From CAVRXT01 sp049644285 (GTDB lineage Bacteria; Acidobacteriota; Terriglobia; Acidiferrales; UBA7541): 64,000 bases of DNA. A model generated the notes under the pieces. The model saw nothing but the letters and a program-made list of their open reading frames with translations, was not told the origin of the DNA and did not search any database. The stretch lies in assembly GCA_049644285.1 (NCBI GenBank), contig JBARRP010000097.1, positions 12,895-76,894 of the forward strand, written 5' to 3'. The position numbers and the translations under genes are program-made. This document shows positions 37,038 through 45,776 of the stretch, piece after piece (position 1 is the stretch's first letter; every line of letters starts with the position of its first letter).

Positions 37038-37267
37038 TCGAGGACAAGCGCACCGTTTATGGAGCGATCGTCCAATCCGGAACCCGGTGGTCGAGTCCTG
37101 CTCGGGCATGGTGACACAGCCCGGGTAGGAGCAACCGGACTCGACACGGGCCGTCGGCCTAGGGTCAATCGGGAGGCCGCGGAGGCGAATACCGGCCAGA
37201 GGTAATTGAAACGGGAGTTTCGTGCTGCCCGTGGCCGGAGGGAGCCCCCGGTCGCGGGCATTTTTTT
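37038..37267 (+). ncRNA. structured 5' leader, candidate riboswitch of unassigned class
   Basis: About 230 nt between promoter and terminator, non-coding and rich in pairing. One arm is a three-step stem: GTCGAGTCC (37090-37098) with GGACTCGAC (37137-37145), then TGCTC (37099-37103) with GAGCA (37129-37133), then GGGC (37104-37107) with GCCC (37119-37122), capped by an 11-nt purine-rich loop. GGCC (37156-37159) can pair with GGCC (37175-37178). CACGGGC (37145-37151) is complementary to GCCCGTG (37227-37233) in the 5' arm of the terminator, so an antiterminator is possible. The downstream genes encode an MgtE-type sensor and an NRAMP transporter, so a divalent cation is the obvious ligand to test. 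I do not see the hallmark sequences I know for M-box or yybP-ykoY RNAs, apart from a short GGGTCAA. Confidence 0.6.
37226..37267 (+). terminator. Rho-independent terminator ending the leader
   Basis: TGCCCG (37226-37231) and following bases pair with the arm ending GCGGGCA (37254-37260), giving a GC-rich stem with one interrupted stretch, directly followed by seven T (37261-37267). It sits 30 nt before the start of the MgtE-domain gene, so without regulated read-through the operon would be shut off. This is the clearest intrinsic terminator in the window. Confidence 0.85.
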
Positions 37268-37297
37268 GTCTGTCGAAGAGAGTGGAAGGAGCTTCTC

Positions 37298-38539
37298 ATG
37301 CTGCATGCCACAGAGGTCCTCGGCGCCGAGGCTTACGATAACTACGGGAATTTTGTCGGCCGCGTGAAGGAGATGTTCATCGAGCCGGCCGACCAGCCCA
37401 GCCGTGTCTCCCGGCTGCTTCTGGGGCGCGGAAGATACCGGCCCTTGGTGGCCCGGTACGACCAGGTGGGTTTTGTCGCCCCCGGCACCATCAAGCTGAC
37501 GACCGATGAATCCGCTCTCGAACTGTATCGTCCCAACGAGGCCTGGCTGGCTGTCCGCAAGGACCTGCTGGACCAGCAGATCATTGATACCCGCGGGCGA
37601 AAAGTGGTGCGCATCAACGACGTGGACCTGGCCGAGCAGCGCACCAACGGCAACGTGGAACTCCGCATTGCCCAGGTCGACGTTGGCCTGGCCGGGGCCG
37701 TGCGTCGCCTCTTGCAGGGGGTTGTGCCGCCTTCGGCCATCCGCCGGATTCAGGAGAAGCTGCCGCCCAGCACCATCCGATGGGAGTTTGTGAACCTGAT
37801 CGAGCCGGACCCCATGCGCCGCGTCAAATTGCGGCTAAGCAGCCAAAAGCTGGCAAAACTCCATCCCGCCGACCTAGCGGACATCATGGAAGAGGTTTCC
37901 CCGGCCGAGCGTCAATCCATCATCGATTCGCTCGACGAGGAAACAGCCGCCGAGACCATTGCCGAGCTCGATAAACGCCTGCAGACGCAGGTCGTCGAGA
38001 AACTGGACCCGGAAAAGGCCGCCGACATCATCGAAGAGATGCGGCCTGATGAAGCTGCCGACCTCCTGGCGAATTTGCCCGTCGAGACTTCCACCGAACT
38101 CCTCCAAGAGATGGAGCGCAAGGACGCGCAGGAAGTCCGCGAGCTGCTGAAGTTCGAAGAGAATACTGCGGGCGGAATGATGAACACCGAAGTCGTCGTG
38201 GTCGGCGAAGATGCCACGCGCGGCGAAGTGCTGGATTACATTCGCTTCCATGAGGTGCCGGTGGACCAGATCGACAACGTTGTCCTCATCAACCGCGAGG
38301 CGACATTGGCAGGCACTGTGCCGATTGCCCGTTTGATCCTCGCGGGAGCGGAGCAGCCCATGAGCGAATTAGCCATGACGCCTGTAATTTCGATCCGGCC
38401 GGACTCTGGCGACCGGGAAGTTTTCGAACTCTTCGATAAGTACAATCTGCGAAGCCTGACCGTCGTGGACGAGGAAAATCATCCCATCGGCGCCATCACC
38501 GTCGACGACGTCGTCAGCCGCCTGCGCGCAAAGCTATGA
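37298..38539 (+). CDS. soluble PRC-barrel/MgtE_N/CBS protein, no membrane domain
   Basis: 413 residues that match only the cytoplasmic half of an MgtE magnesium channel. Residues 1-110 are a PRC-barrel-like domain. Residues 185-290 are the MgtE_N superhelix with its repeated motifs (LHPADLADIMEEVSP, LDPEKAADIIEEM, RPDEAADLLANLP). ENTAGGMMNTE starts a CBS pair (about 295-410) with a final GAITVDDVV. In MgtE these domains bind Mg2+ and close the pore. Here the protein stops where the five-helix pore would begin. AGGAG precedes ATG 37298. The stop overlaps the NRAMP gene by 4 nt (ATGA), arguing for joint synthesis and a physical or regulatory partnership, which is inference. Confidence 0.88.
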   Translation: MLHATEVLGAEAYDNYGNFVGRVKEMFIEPADQPSRVSRLLLGRGRYRPLVARYDQVGFVAPGTIKLTTDESALELYRPNEAWLAVRKDLLDQQIIDTRGRKVVRINDVDLAEQRTNGNVELRIAQVDVGLAGAVRRLLQGVVPPSAIRRIQEKLPPSTIRWEFVNLIEPDPMRRVKLRLSSQKLAKLHPADLADIMEEVSPAERQSIIDSLDEETAAETIAELDKRLQTQVVEKLDPEKAADIIEEMRPDEAADLLANLPVETSTELLQEMERKDAQEVRELLKFEENTAGGMMNTEVVVVGEDATRGEVLDYIRFHEVPVDQIDNVVLINREATLAGTVPIARLILAGAEQPMSELAMTPVISIRPDSGDREVFELFDKYNLRSLTVVDEENHPIGAITVDDVVSRLRAKL

Positions 38540-39906
38540 CTCGCGAGTCCATCGCCGAAGTTCTTGCCACCTGGAGAAGTCGCAGCGCCGGACTTGGTCG
38601 CCGCACGCGCCTGACACGCCGCCGCCTCGCTCTTTTCTTAGCTGTCGTCGGGCCTGGAATCATCACCTCCAATGTGGATAACGATGCAGGCGGGATCGCC
38701 ACGTACTCGCAGGCTGGCGCGCAAACGGGTTACGCGCTTCTCTGGCTGCTCATTCCGCTGACAATCGCGTTGTATATCAGCGAAGAAATGTGCGCGCGGA
38801 TGGGGGTCGTCACCGGCAAGGGCCTGTCCGACCTGATCCGCGAAGAGTTCGGGTTCCGCTCCACTTTCTTTGTAATGGCCGCGGCGCTTGTCGTGGACCT
38901 GGGAAACACCGTCGCAGAATTTGCCGGGGTGGCCTCGGCGATGGAGATTTTTCGAGTCAGCAAATACATTGCCGTGCCGCTCGCGGCCATGCTCGTTTGG
39001 GCGCTGGTTCTGTGGGGGACCTACCGCATGGTCGAGAAGATTTTCCTGGTCGCCTGCGCCTTCTATGTTGCCTATATCCTGTCGGCGTTTCTCGCGAAGC
39101 CGGACTGGCTGGTCGCGGCCAAGGGATTGGTGATTCCGACAGCCCATCTGGCAACGGGCGACCTGCTGATCATGGTGGCGCTCGTCGGGACCACCATCGC
39201 GCCCTGGCAGTTTTTCTACTTGCAGGCCGGATTCGTGGAAAAACGAGTGGGGCCGCGCCAGTACAAGCATGCCCGCATGGATGTTCTGGTCGGCAGTATA
39301 AGCTGTATGGTGATCGTTTTCTTCATCATGGTTTGCACCGCGGCCACGCTCCACGTCAAAGGCCTCACCAATATCACGGACGCGGCGCAGGCCGCGCAAG
39401 CATTGATTCCCTTAGCGGGCAAGTGGGCGGGTATGCTGTTTGCCTTCGGGCTGCTGAACGCGTCACTCTTTGCGGCATCCATCCTTCCACTTTCAACGGC
39501 ACATGTCGTCTGCGAAGGCCTGGGCTTTGAGGCGGGAATCGACTACAAATGGAGAGACGCGCCCTTGTTCTACGGGCTTTACACAGGATTGATCGTGGTC
39601 GGGGCAGGCATCATCTTGATTCCCCATGCCCCGCTCTACAAAATCCTTCTGCTCTCCCAGGTGGCAAACGGAGTATGGCTCCCAGTGGTCATGGTCTTCG
39701 TGCTCCTCCTGGTCAACCGCGTTGAATTGATGGGAAAGCATGTAAATAGCCGCGCGTTCAACGTCGCGGCTTGGGCCTTCAGCATCGCCATGATCCTCCT
39801 GACCCTCGTCTTCGTCTACACCTTGATTGTCCACCCAGGCACTGCGGGGGAAGTGGGCCGTCTGCTGCCCACTCGCTGGGTTGCGCCCCCGCATGGGCTA
39901 TGCTAG
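38536..39906 (+). CDS. NRAMP-family divalent cation transporter, non-canonical metal site
   Basis: A 456-residue membrane protein with about eleven hydrophobic helices and an NRAMP-like layout (VGPGIITS before TM1; SQAGAQTGYALLW after it). In canonical NRAMPs TM1 has DPGN and TM6 has MPH, where the Met gives preference for Mn/Fe over Ca/Mg. Here TM1 reads DNDAGG (residues 48-53) and TM6 reads IAPWQFFYLQ (221-230), so Met is Ala222 and His is Trp224. Loss of that Met is also reported for NRAMP-related Mg2+ transporters (NRMT), which suggests Mg2+ or another hard cation as substrate. It is coupled by a 4-nt overlap to the MgtE-domain gene. Confidence 0.87.
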   Translation: MTRESIAEVLATWRSRSAGLGRRTRLTRRRLALFLAVVGPGIITSNVDNDAGGIATYSQAGAQTGYALLWLLIPLTIALYISEEMCARMGVVTGKGLSDLIREEFGFRSTFFVMAAALVVDLGNTVAEFAGVASAMEIFRVSKYIAVPLAAMLVWALVLWGTYRMVEKIFLVACAFYVAYILSAFLAKPDWLVAAKGLVIPTAHLATGDLLIMVALVGTTIAPWQFFYLQAGFVEKRVGPRQYKHARMDVLVGSISCMVIVFFIMVCTAATLHVKGLTNITDAAQAAQALIPLAGKWAGMLFAFGLLNASLFAASILPLSTAHVVCEGLGFEAGIDYKWRDAPLFYGLYTGLIVVGAGIILIPHAPLYKILLLSQVANGVWLPVVMVFVLLLVNRVELMGKHVNSRAFNVAAWAFSIAMILLTLVFVYTLIVHPGTAGEVGRLLPTRWVAPPHGLC

Positions 39907-39930
39907 CTTGACGGTCGATTTCTTTCCGAG

Positions 39931-40743
<813 letters not shown>

Positions 40744-40749
40744 GGCTGA

Positions 40750-41613
40750 ATGCTCCGGCGCATCCTGACGGCTGCCGTAGCAATTCCCATTGTAGTTCTG
40801 GTCGTGTGGTGGGCTCCTTCGGCGGCGATTGCGGCCGTCGCGGCTCTGGTTCTCCTCTTGGCACTGGATGAGTTTTTTCGTCTCGCCGATCGGCTCAACA
40901 TGCGCGCCTATCGATTCTGGACGATGTTGTCCGCCCTGGGCTTGATTTACGCCCAGTGGTGCGCTGGAGCTGTCGAGACCCGCAAAATCGGGCCGGATGC
41001 GCAGATCGTTCGAAATCTCGGAGGTGCTGCACTCTCCATCGATGGAGTTCTTCTCATTTTCGTCCTAGGTGTGGCGATCATGGCGATCGGCGGCCGGCGG
41101 GCGGTTCCCGATATCGTTCCGGCGGTTGCTTCGAGCTCAGCCGCCTTGCTGTTCGTCGCTTTGCCTTTCAGCTACCTGGTGCGCCTCGTGGAGCTCGAAC
41201 GTTACGGCCGGCAATTAGTGCTGTTCGCGCTGGCGCTCGTGTGGGCCGGCGACATGCTGGCGTATTTCATCGGGAAATTTGCCGGGCATATCCCGCTGGC
41301 TCCGGTCCTGAGCCCGAAGAAGACCTGGGAAGGTGCGGCAGCAAATGTGGCTGCTTCGCTCATCGTCGCGATCCTTTTCGCGCGGTGGATGCAGATGGAA
41401 GCGACACCCATGCTGGTCGTGGCCGCTTGCGCCAATGTCGCCGGACAGCTCGGTGACCTGATAGAATCAGCTTATAAGCGGGGGGCCGGAGTAAAAGACT
41501 CCGGCTCGATTCTTCCCGGCCACGGAGGGATGCTTGACCGGATTGACAGCCTGATTCTTGCGGCTCCGGCAGTGTGGTGGACAGCAGGTTGGTTCCTGCG
41601 AACTCGCGGCTAG
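40750..41613 (+). CDS. cdsA: phosphatidate cytidylyltransferase (CDP-diglyceride synthase)
   Basis: Membrane enzyme forming CDP-diacylglycerol for phospholipid synthesis. It is 287 residues with about seven hydrophobic helices. The CDS signature lies near the C-terminus: SPKKTWEG, then GDLIESAYKRGAGVKDSG and LPGHGGMLDRIDS with the conserved Asp pair. It begins 6 nt after uppS and ends 11 nt before dxr, the usual uppS-cdsA-dxr-rseP order. Confidence 0.93.
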   Translation: MLRRILTAAVAIPIVVLVVWWAPSAAIAAVAALVLLLALDEFFRLADRLNMRAYRFWTMLSALGLIYAQWCAGAVETRKIGPDAQIVRNLGGAALSIDGVLLIFVLGVAIMAIGGRRAVPDIVPAVASSSAALLFVALPFSYLVRLVELERYGRQLVLFALALVWAGDMLAYFIGKFAGHIPLAPVLSPKKTWEGAAANVAASLIVAILFARWMQMEATPMLVVAACANVAGQLGDLIESAYKRGAGVKDSGSILPGHGGMLDRIDSLILAAPAVWWTAGWFLRTRG

Positions 41614-41624
41614 AATCATCTTCG

Positions 41625-42797
41625 ATGAAGAAAATTTCCATTCTTGGTTCGACCGGATCGATTGGCCGGCAATGCCTGAGCGTGGTGGAATCGCTTGGCG
41701 GGCAGATCGAGGTTGTCGCGATTGCGGCCGGTTCGAACATCGCGTTGGTGGCCGATCAAGCAGCGAAGCATCGCCCAAAGCTCGTTTCGGTAAGCAGCGA
41801 AGCAGGCGCGCGGGAACTTTGTGAGCGCCTCAAGTCTTCAAAGGTCCAACCGCTGCCGGAAATTCTCTTCGGCCCGGAAGGCATCACGCGTGTTGCGACC
41901 CATCCCGATGCCGCAATGGTCGTTTCAGCAGCCGTCGGCGTGGTTGGTTTGCCCGCGACCTACAAAGCCATCGAACACGGGAAGGGCATTGCCCTGGCGA
42001 ATAAGGAAGTCTTGGTGGCCGCAGGAGAGATCGTGATGGCCGAAGCCGCGCGCCGGCGTGTCACAGTGCTCCCTGTCGATAGCGAACACAATGCCATCCA
42101 TCAATGTCTGCGCGCCGGCGATCATCGTGAGATCAAGCGGTTGGTATTAACCGCCTCCGGCGGCCCCTTTCGCAAGACTCCCCTCAATCGCCTTGCCAAG
42201 GTGTCGCCCGAGCAGGCGCTGGCGCATCCAAACTGGAGGATGGGGAAGCGCATCACCATTGATTCGGCCACCCTGATGAATAAGGGATTCGAGGTGATCG
42301 AGGCCCGGTGGCTTTTCGGGATGCAGCTCGATCAGATTGAGGTGGTGATTCACCCGCAGTCAACCATTCACTCCATGGTCGAGTTCGTCGATGGTTCCGT
42401 TCTCGCACAACTCGGCCCAACTGACATGCGCATGCCCATTCAATATGCGCTAACCTATCCCGAGCGCGTCGCATCCAACGGGTTTGCGCTGGACTGGTCG
42501 CGTCTGAAGAAACTTGAATTCGAGAAAGTGCCGGCGCGGAAATTTCCGTGCTTGCGTCTGGCGCGAGAGGCGCTCCGGGGCGGGGGGCTTTTGCCCTGCG
42601 CTTTGAACGCGGCCGACGAAGAGGCCGTGGCCGCGTTCCTGGATGGTGGCCTGTCGTTTCCTGGGATCGCCGCTGTGATCGAAGAGGTCTTGGATCGGAT
42701 GCCTAAAGCTGCGCTTCACACCATTGACGACGTGCTCGCTGCCGATGCTCAGGCACGGCGGCTGGCTCGCGAAGAGGTCCAGCACAGGAAGAATTAG
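41625..42797 (+). CDS. dxr: 1-deoxy-D-xylulose 5-phosphate reductoisomerase
   Basis: First committed step of the MEP isoprenoid pathway, NADPH-dependent; provides precursors for the neighbouring UppS. It is 390 residues from ATG 41625 (an open frame to 41574 overlaps cdsA and is not conserved). Motifs: NADPH-binding LGSTGSIGRQCLSVV, ALANKEVLVAAGE, PVDSEHNAIHQ, ASGGPFR with the flexible loop, HPNWRMGKRITIDSATLMNKGFE interrupted only by normal variation, and VHPQSTIHSMVEF. Confidence 0.95.
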   Translation: MKKISILGSTGSIGRQCLSVVESLGGQIEVVAIAAGSNIALVADQAAKHRPKLVSVSSEAGARELCERLKSSKVQPLPEILFGPEGITRVATHPDAAMVVSAAVGVVGLPATYKAIEHGKGIALANKEVLVAAGEIVMAEAARRRVTVLPVDSEHNAIHQCLRAGDHREIKRLVLTASGGPFRKTPLNRLAKVSPEQALAHPNWRMGKRITIDSATLMNKGFEVIEARWLFGMQLDQIEVVIHPQSTIHSMVEFVDGSVLAQLGPTDMRMPIQYALTYPERVASNGFALDWSRLKKLEFEKVPARKFPCLRLAREALRGGGLLPCALNAADEEAVAAFLDGGLSFPGIAAVIEEVLDRMPKAALHTIDDVLAADAQARRLAREEVQHRKN

Positions 42798-42804
42798 GAG
42801 TCAC

Positions 42805-44139
42805 ATGTCAACCTTTCTGACCGCAATCATATCCGTCACAGTTGTTCTGGGGATCATGATCGTCGTCCACGAGTGGGGACACTTCGTTGCCGCTAAGTTT
42901 TTCGGTGTCCGCGTGGAGATTTTCTCCATTGGCTTCGGCCCAAGACTGTGGGGGCGGAAGCGCGGCGATACAGATTATCGACTGAGCGCCCTCCCCTTCG
43001 GTGGCTACGTAAAGATGGCGGGGGATAATCCGCTCGAGGAACGAAGCGGCGCCCCTGACGAATTCCTTTCGAAGCCCCGTTGGCAACGCGTTCTCATTGC
43101 TGTTGCCGGGCCCGCCATGAACATTTTGCTCGCCATCCTCCTGATGATCGGGCTCTACAAGGCGGGCTCTCCCGAGCCTTCCTATTTGAGCCAGCCCCCG
43201 GTAGTTGCCGGAGTTCTGCCCGGTTCTCCGGCGGAGCAAGCGGGGATCCAGGTCGGTGACCGGATTTTGAAAGTGAACGACACTCCCACCCCGAAGTGGG
43301 AGGACGCTATCTTCGAGGCTGACGTGGCGGTCTCACGCTCCTCCATTTCGCTCGAGCTCGATCGCAATGGTGAGACCCGCGAAGTGGAGATCCACGTGAC
43401 TTCGAAGCAAATGCTGGAAGGATTCGAATCCCTCCTTGGGTACCCCAAGGAGCCTGTCCTGGTCGAGCGGATCACTCCCGGAATGCCTGCGGAGAAGGCC
43501 GGATTGAAAGCCGGCGATGAAGTCGCGTCGGTGAATGGGGTTGCGCTTACCAGTCCGCCGCAACTGGCAAACATGATTAAGTCGTCCGGCGGCAAGCCGC
43601 TGAGTTTCGCCATAAATCGCGCCGGAAAGGATTTGACCGTTGTCGCCCAGCCCATCTTCGGAGACCCGGGTGACGGTGCCGGAAAGCGCTGGGAAGTGGG
43701 TTTCCAGCTTGGCACCAAGATGGTGCCCGTTTCTTATCCTTTGGGCGAGGCCGCGCGCCGGGCAGTGGTTTGGAATCTTGGCATGACCCGGCAAATCGGA
43801 GATGTCCTCGTGGGCCTGTTTAGCGGGAGGGTCTCACTCAAGCAGCTCGAAGGTCCGGTCGGAATCGCTCGGGCTTCGGGCCAGGCGGCGCGACGCGGCC
43901 CAATCGCCTTCATGAATCTGATGGCGGTTATCAGCCTGAACCTGGGCCTTCTCAATTTGCTCCCCATCCCGATCCTGGATGGAGGTCACGTGTTCTTGCT
44001 CACGATCGAAGGCATCCTCCGGCGTGATCTGAGCGTGGCGGTGAAGGAGAGAATCGTCCAGGTCGGTCTGGTCTTCCTTCTGGGCGTTTTTGCTTTCGTG
44101 ATGTATAGTGACATTCTCAAGCTCATCCAGAATCATTGA
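42805..44139 (+). CDS. rseP: site-2 protease RseP (RIP zinc metalloprotease)
   Basis: Intramembrane zinc protease that cleaves anti-sigma factors and leftover signal peptides. It is 444 residues from ATG 42805 with AGGAG 4 nt upstream. The zinc motif HEWGH is in the first helix (VVHEWGHF), and the second site LDGGH is in the C-terminal membrane part. Two PDZ domains lie between them (about residues 125-195 and 205-285). The last gene of the classical dxr cluster before a Fur-family regulator. Confidence 0.94.
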   Translation: MSTFLTAIISVTVVLGIMIVVHEWGHFVAAKFFGVRVEIFSIGFGPRLWGRKRGDTDYRLSALPFGGYVKMAGDNPLEERSGAPDEFLSKPRWQRVLIAVAGPAMNILLAILLMIGLYKAGSPEPSYLSQPPVVAGVLPGSPAEQAGIQVGDRILKVNDTPTPKWEDAIFEADVAVSRSSISLELDRNGETREVEIHVTSKQMLEGFESLLGYPKEPVLVERITPGMPAEKAGLKAGDEVASVNGVALTSPPQLANMIKSSGGKPLSFAINRAGKDLTVVAQPIFGDPGDGAGKRWEVGFQLGTKMVPVSYPLGEAARRAVVWNLGMTRQIGDVLVGLFSGRVSLKQLEGPVGIARASGQAARRGPIAFMNLMAVISLNLGLLNLLPIPILDGGHVFLLTIEGILRRDLSVAVKERIVQVGLVFLLGVFAFVMYSDILKLIQNH

Positions 44140-44141
44140 CG

Positions 44142-44639
44142 ATGCAAGCCAACTCAGCACATCGCGTTTCCACCGGCGAACGCATCAATCATGAGCCTCC
44201 GGGACGCTTGCAAAAGGAATTGGCCGCCCGTGGCATCCGGCTCACCCGCCAGCGCCGCGTTCTGCTTCAGGTGATGGAAACAGCGCGGCGCCACCTCGAC
44301 GCCACCGAGATTCTTCAACGCGCCCAGCGCCTTGACCCTCGCATCACTCGCGTCACCGTCTACCGCACCATTGATCTCCTGAAGCGCCACGGCTTGATTG
44401 ACGAGCTCGACCTTCTCCACCTTCGCGGTGATCGTCACTTCTATGAAAGCCATGGCCCGCGCGACCACATTCATGTCGCCTGCCTGCGTTGCGGTAAGGT
44501 GCGCGAATTCGAAAGCCAGCTCTACGAACAATTGATGAAGCAGATCGAGCGCGATTGCGGCCTTCGAATCACCGTCACCCGCACCGAAGTCGGTGGATAC
44601 TGCGACGACTGTCAGCCGAGACCCGGCGCCTCCGCCTGA
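44142..44639 (+). CDS. Fur-family metal-responsive transcriptional regulator
   Basis: 165 residues from ATG 44142 (TTG 44136, overlapping the rseP stop, is an alternative). The N-terminal winged helix (GIRLTRQRRVLLQVM to VTVYRTIDLLKRHGLI) binds DNA. The C-terminal dimer domain has DHIHVACLRCGKVREF and a final CDDC, giving the two CXXC pairs of the structural zinc site, and His residues for a regulatory metal. Which of Fur, Zur, Mur or PerR it is cannot be said. It follows rseP within 2 nt, an unusual place for such a gene. Confidence 0.9.
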   Translation: MQANSAHRVSTGERINHEPPGRLQKELAARGIRLTRQRRVLLQVMETARRHLDATEILQRAQRLDPRITRVTVYRTIDLLKRHGLIDELDLLHLRGDRHFYESHGPRDHIHVACLRCGKVREFESQLYEQLMKQIERDCGLRITVTRTEVGGYCDDCQPRPGASA

Positions 44640-44801
44640 AGTTGTTGACCCGCTAGATTCCTGTTGTTGCTCAGGTGCAACATCATTTCCCGATTCGTAG
44701 TGGCGCTGCTTGCCGCGCCCGCGGTCTGCCGTGCCCCTTGCGCCCGTGTCGCGGTCAGAGGCTTCGTTTCACGCTCGCTAGCCTTCAAGGTCTTAGATTG
44801 A

Positions 44802-45776
44802 TCATGCGGTCTGGCGTGTTTCGTGCCAGCGATCAAGACGGGCAAAGAATCTGCGCGCGCGTGCGAGATCTCTTATGACCTGACTGCGCAAAGCCTCCGG
44901 CCCGGAAAATTTCTGTTCATCGCGCAGGCGTTTCCAGAACCGGACTTCCATCGCCCCAGACTGCAGTTCCTGTCCGAAATCGAAGAGATGACTCTCAATG
45001 GTCAGCCCGCGGCCATCAAAGGTTGGACGGACGCCGATATTCGTCGTCGAACGATAAAGTCTTCCTCCAACACATGTTTCGGTCACATAGACGCCCGCTT
45101 TCGGCAGCAACTCCTGTTCCGTTGCGAGATTCAGTGTGGGCACAATAAGGCGGCGCCCCTGGCCCGTACCCGGTCGAATCTCACCGGCAAGCGAGAAGGG
45201 CCGCCCCAGGAACCGTGCCGCGCGGGTAACATGGCCTTCGCGGAGGGCTTCGCGTATTGCTGAACTCGAAACGACCGCGCCGCGCACGACCACGGGCGGA
45301 ATCGTCTCCACCGCGAACCCGCGGGTCTTTCCCATCTCCGTCAGCAGCCGCACGTCTCCTGCCTGCCGATGGCCGAAGCGGAAATTCCCGCCCACGAGCA
45401 CGTCGCGGGCTCGCATCGTTTCAACGAGAATTCGCCGCACAAATTCTTCCGGAGAGAGAAGTGAGAGCGCGCGATCGAATTGCAAGATGAGCACTGCGTC
45501 CAATCGCAACTCCTCAAATGCAGCCAGGCGTTGGCCGAGCGTCATCAGCAGGGAAGGGGCCTCGTCCGGCCGCAATACGCGAAGCGGATGGGGATTAAAG
45601 GTCACGACGGCGCTGAGTCCTTGGCTCGCCCGCGCACGTTCGAGCACCTCGCGCAGAATCTTCTGATGCCCCACGTGGATTCCGTCGAAGTTTCCGATCG
45701 TCACGACCGACGGAGGCGCAGGCGCGGAGAAGTGCGCCTTCCATTGATCGTCCGAATGCAGGACTGCGAGCGCCAT
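44802..45776 (-). CDS. ribF: bifunctional riboflavin kinase/FAD synthetase
   Basis: Converts riboflavin to FMN and then FAD. In 324 residues: an N-terminal FAD synthetase domain with TIGNFDGIHVGHQKIL and the VGGNFRFGHRQAGD segment, then a C-terminal riboflavin kinase domain with GTGQGRRLIVPTLNL and the family's catalytic Glu in GLTIESHLFDF. The start overlaps by 1 nt the stop of the hydrolase gene upstream (TGATG). About 160 nt on its downstream side separate it from the converging fur gene and hold no recognised feature. Confidence 0.94.
   Translation of the reverse strand: MALAVLHSDDQWKAHFSAPAPPSVVTIGNFDGIHVGHQKILREVLERARASQGLSAVVTFNPHPLRVLRPDEAPSLLMTLGQRLAAFEELRLDAVLILQFDRALSLLSPEEFVRRILVETMRARDVLVGGNFRFGHRQAGDVRLLTEMGKTRGFAVETIPPVVVRGAVVSSSAIREALREGHVTRAARFLGRPFSLAGEIRPGTGQGRRLIVPTLNLATEQELLPKAGVYVTETCVGGRLYRSTTNIGVRPTFDGRGLTIESHLFDFGQELQSGAMEVRFWKRLRDEQKFSGPEALRSQVIRDLARARRFFARLDRWHETRQTA

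Noticed and set aside
37038..37267. Leader as a standard M-box or yybP-ykoY riboswitch
   Set aside because: From memory of both consensus sequences I find no conserved blocks beyond a short GGGTCAA; class left unassigned pending a covariance-model search.
42724..42804. Upstream extension of rseP
   Set aside because: It overlaps dxr out of frame; ATG 42805 has AGGAG at the right distance and begins directly with the first membrane helix.
44640..44801. Short open frames between fur and ribF
   Set aside because: They run into ribF antisense, have no ribosome site and no recognisable product; the gap looks empty.
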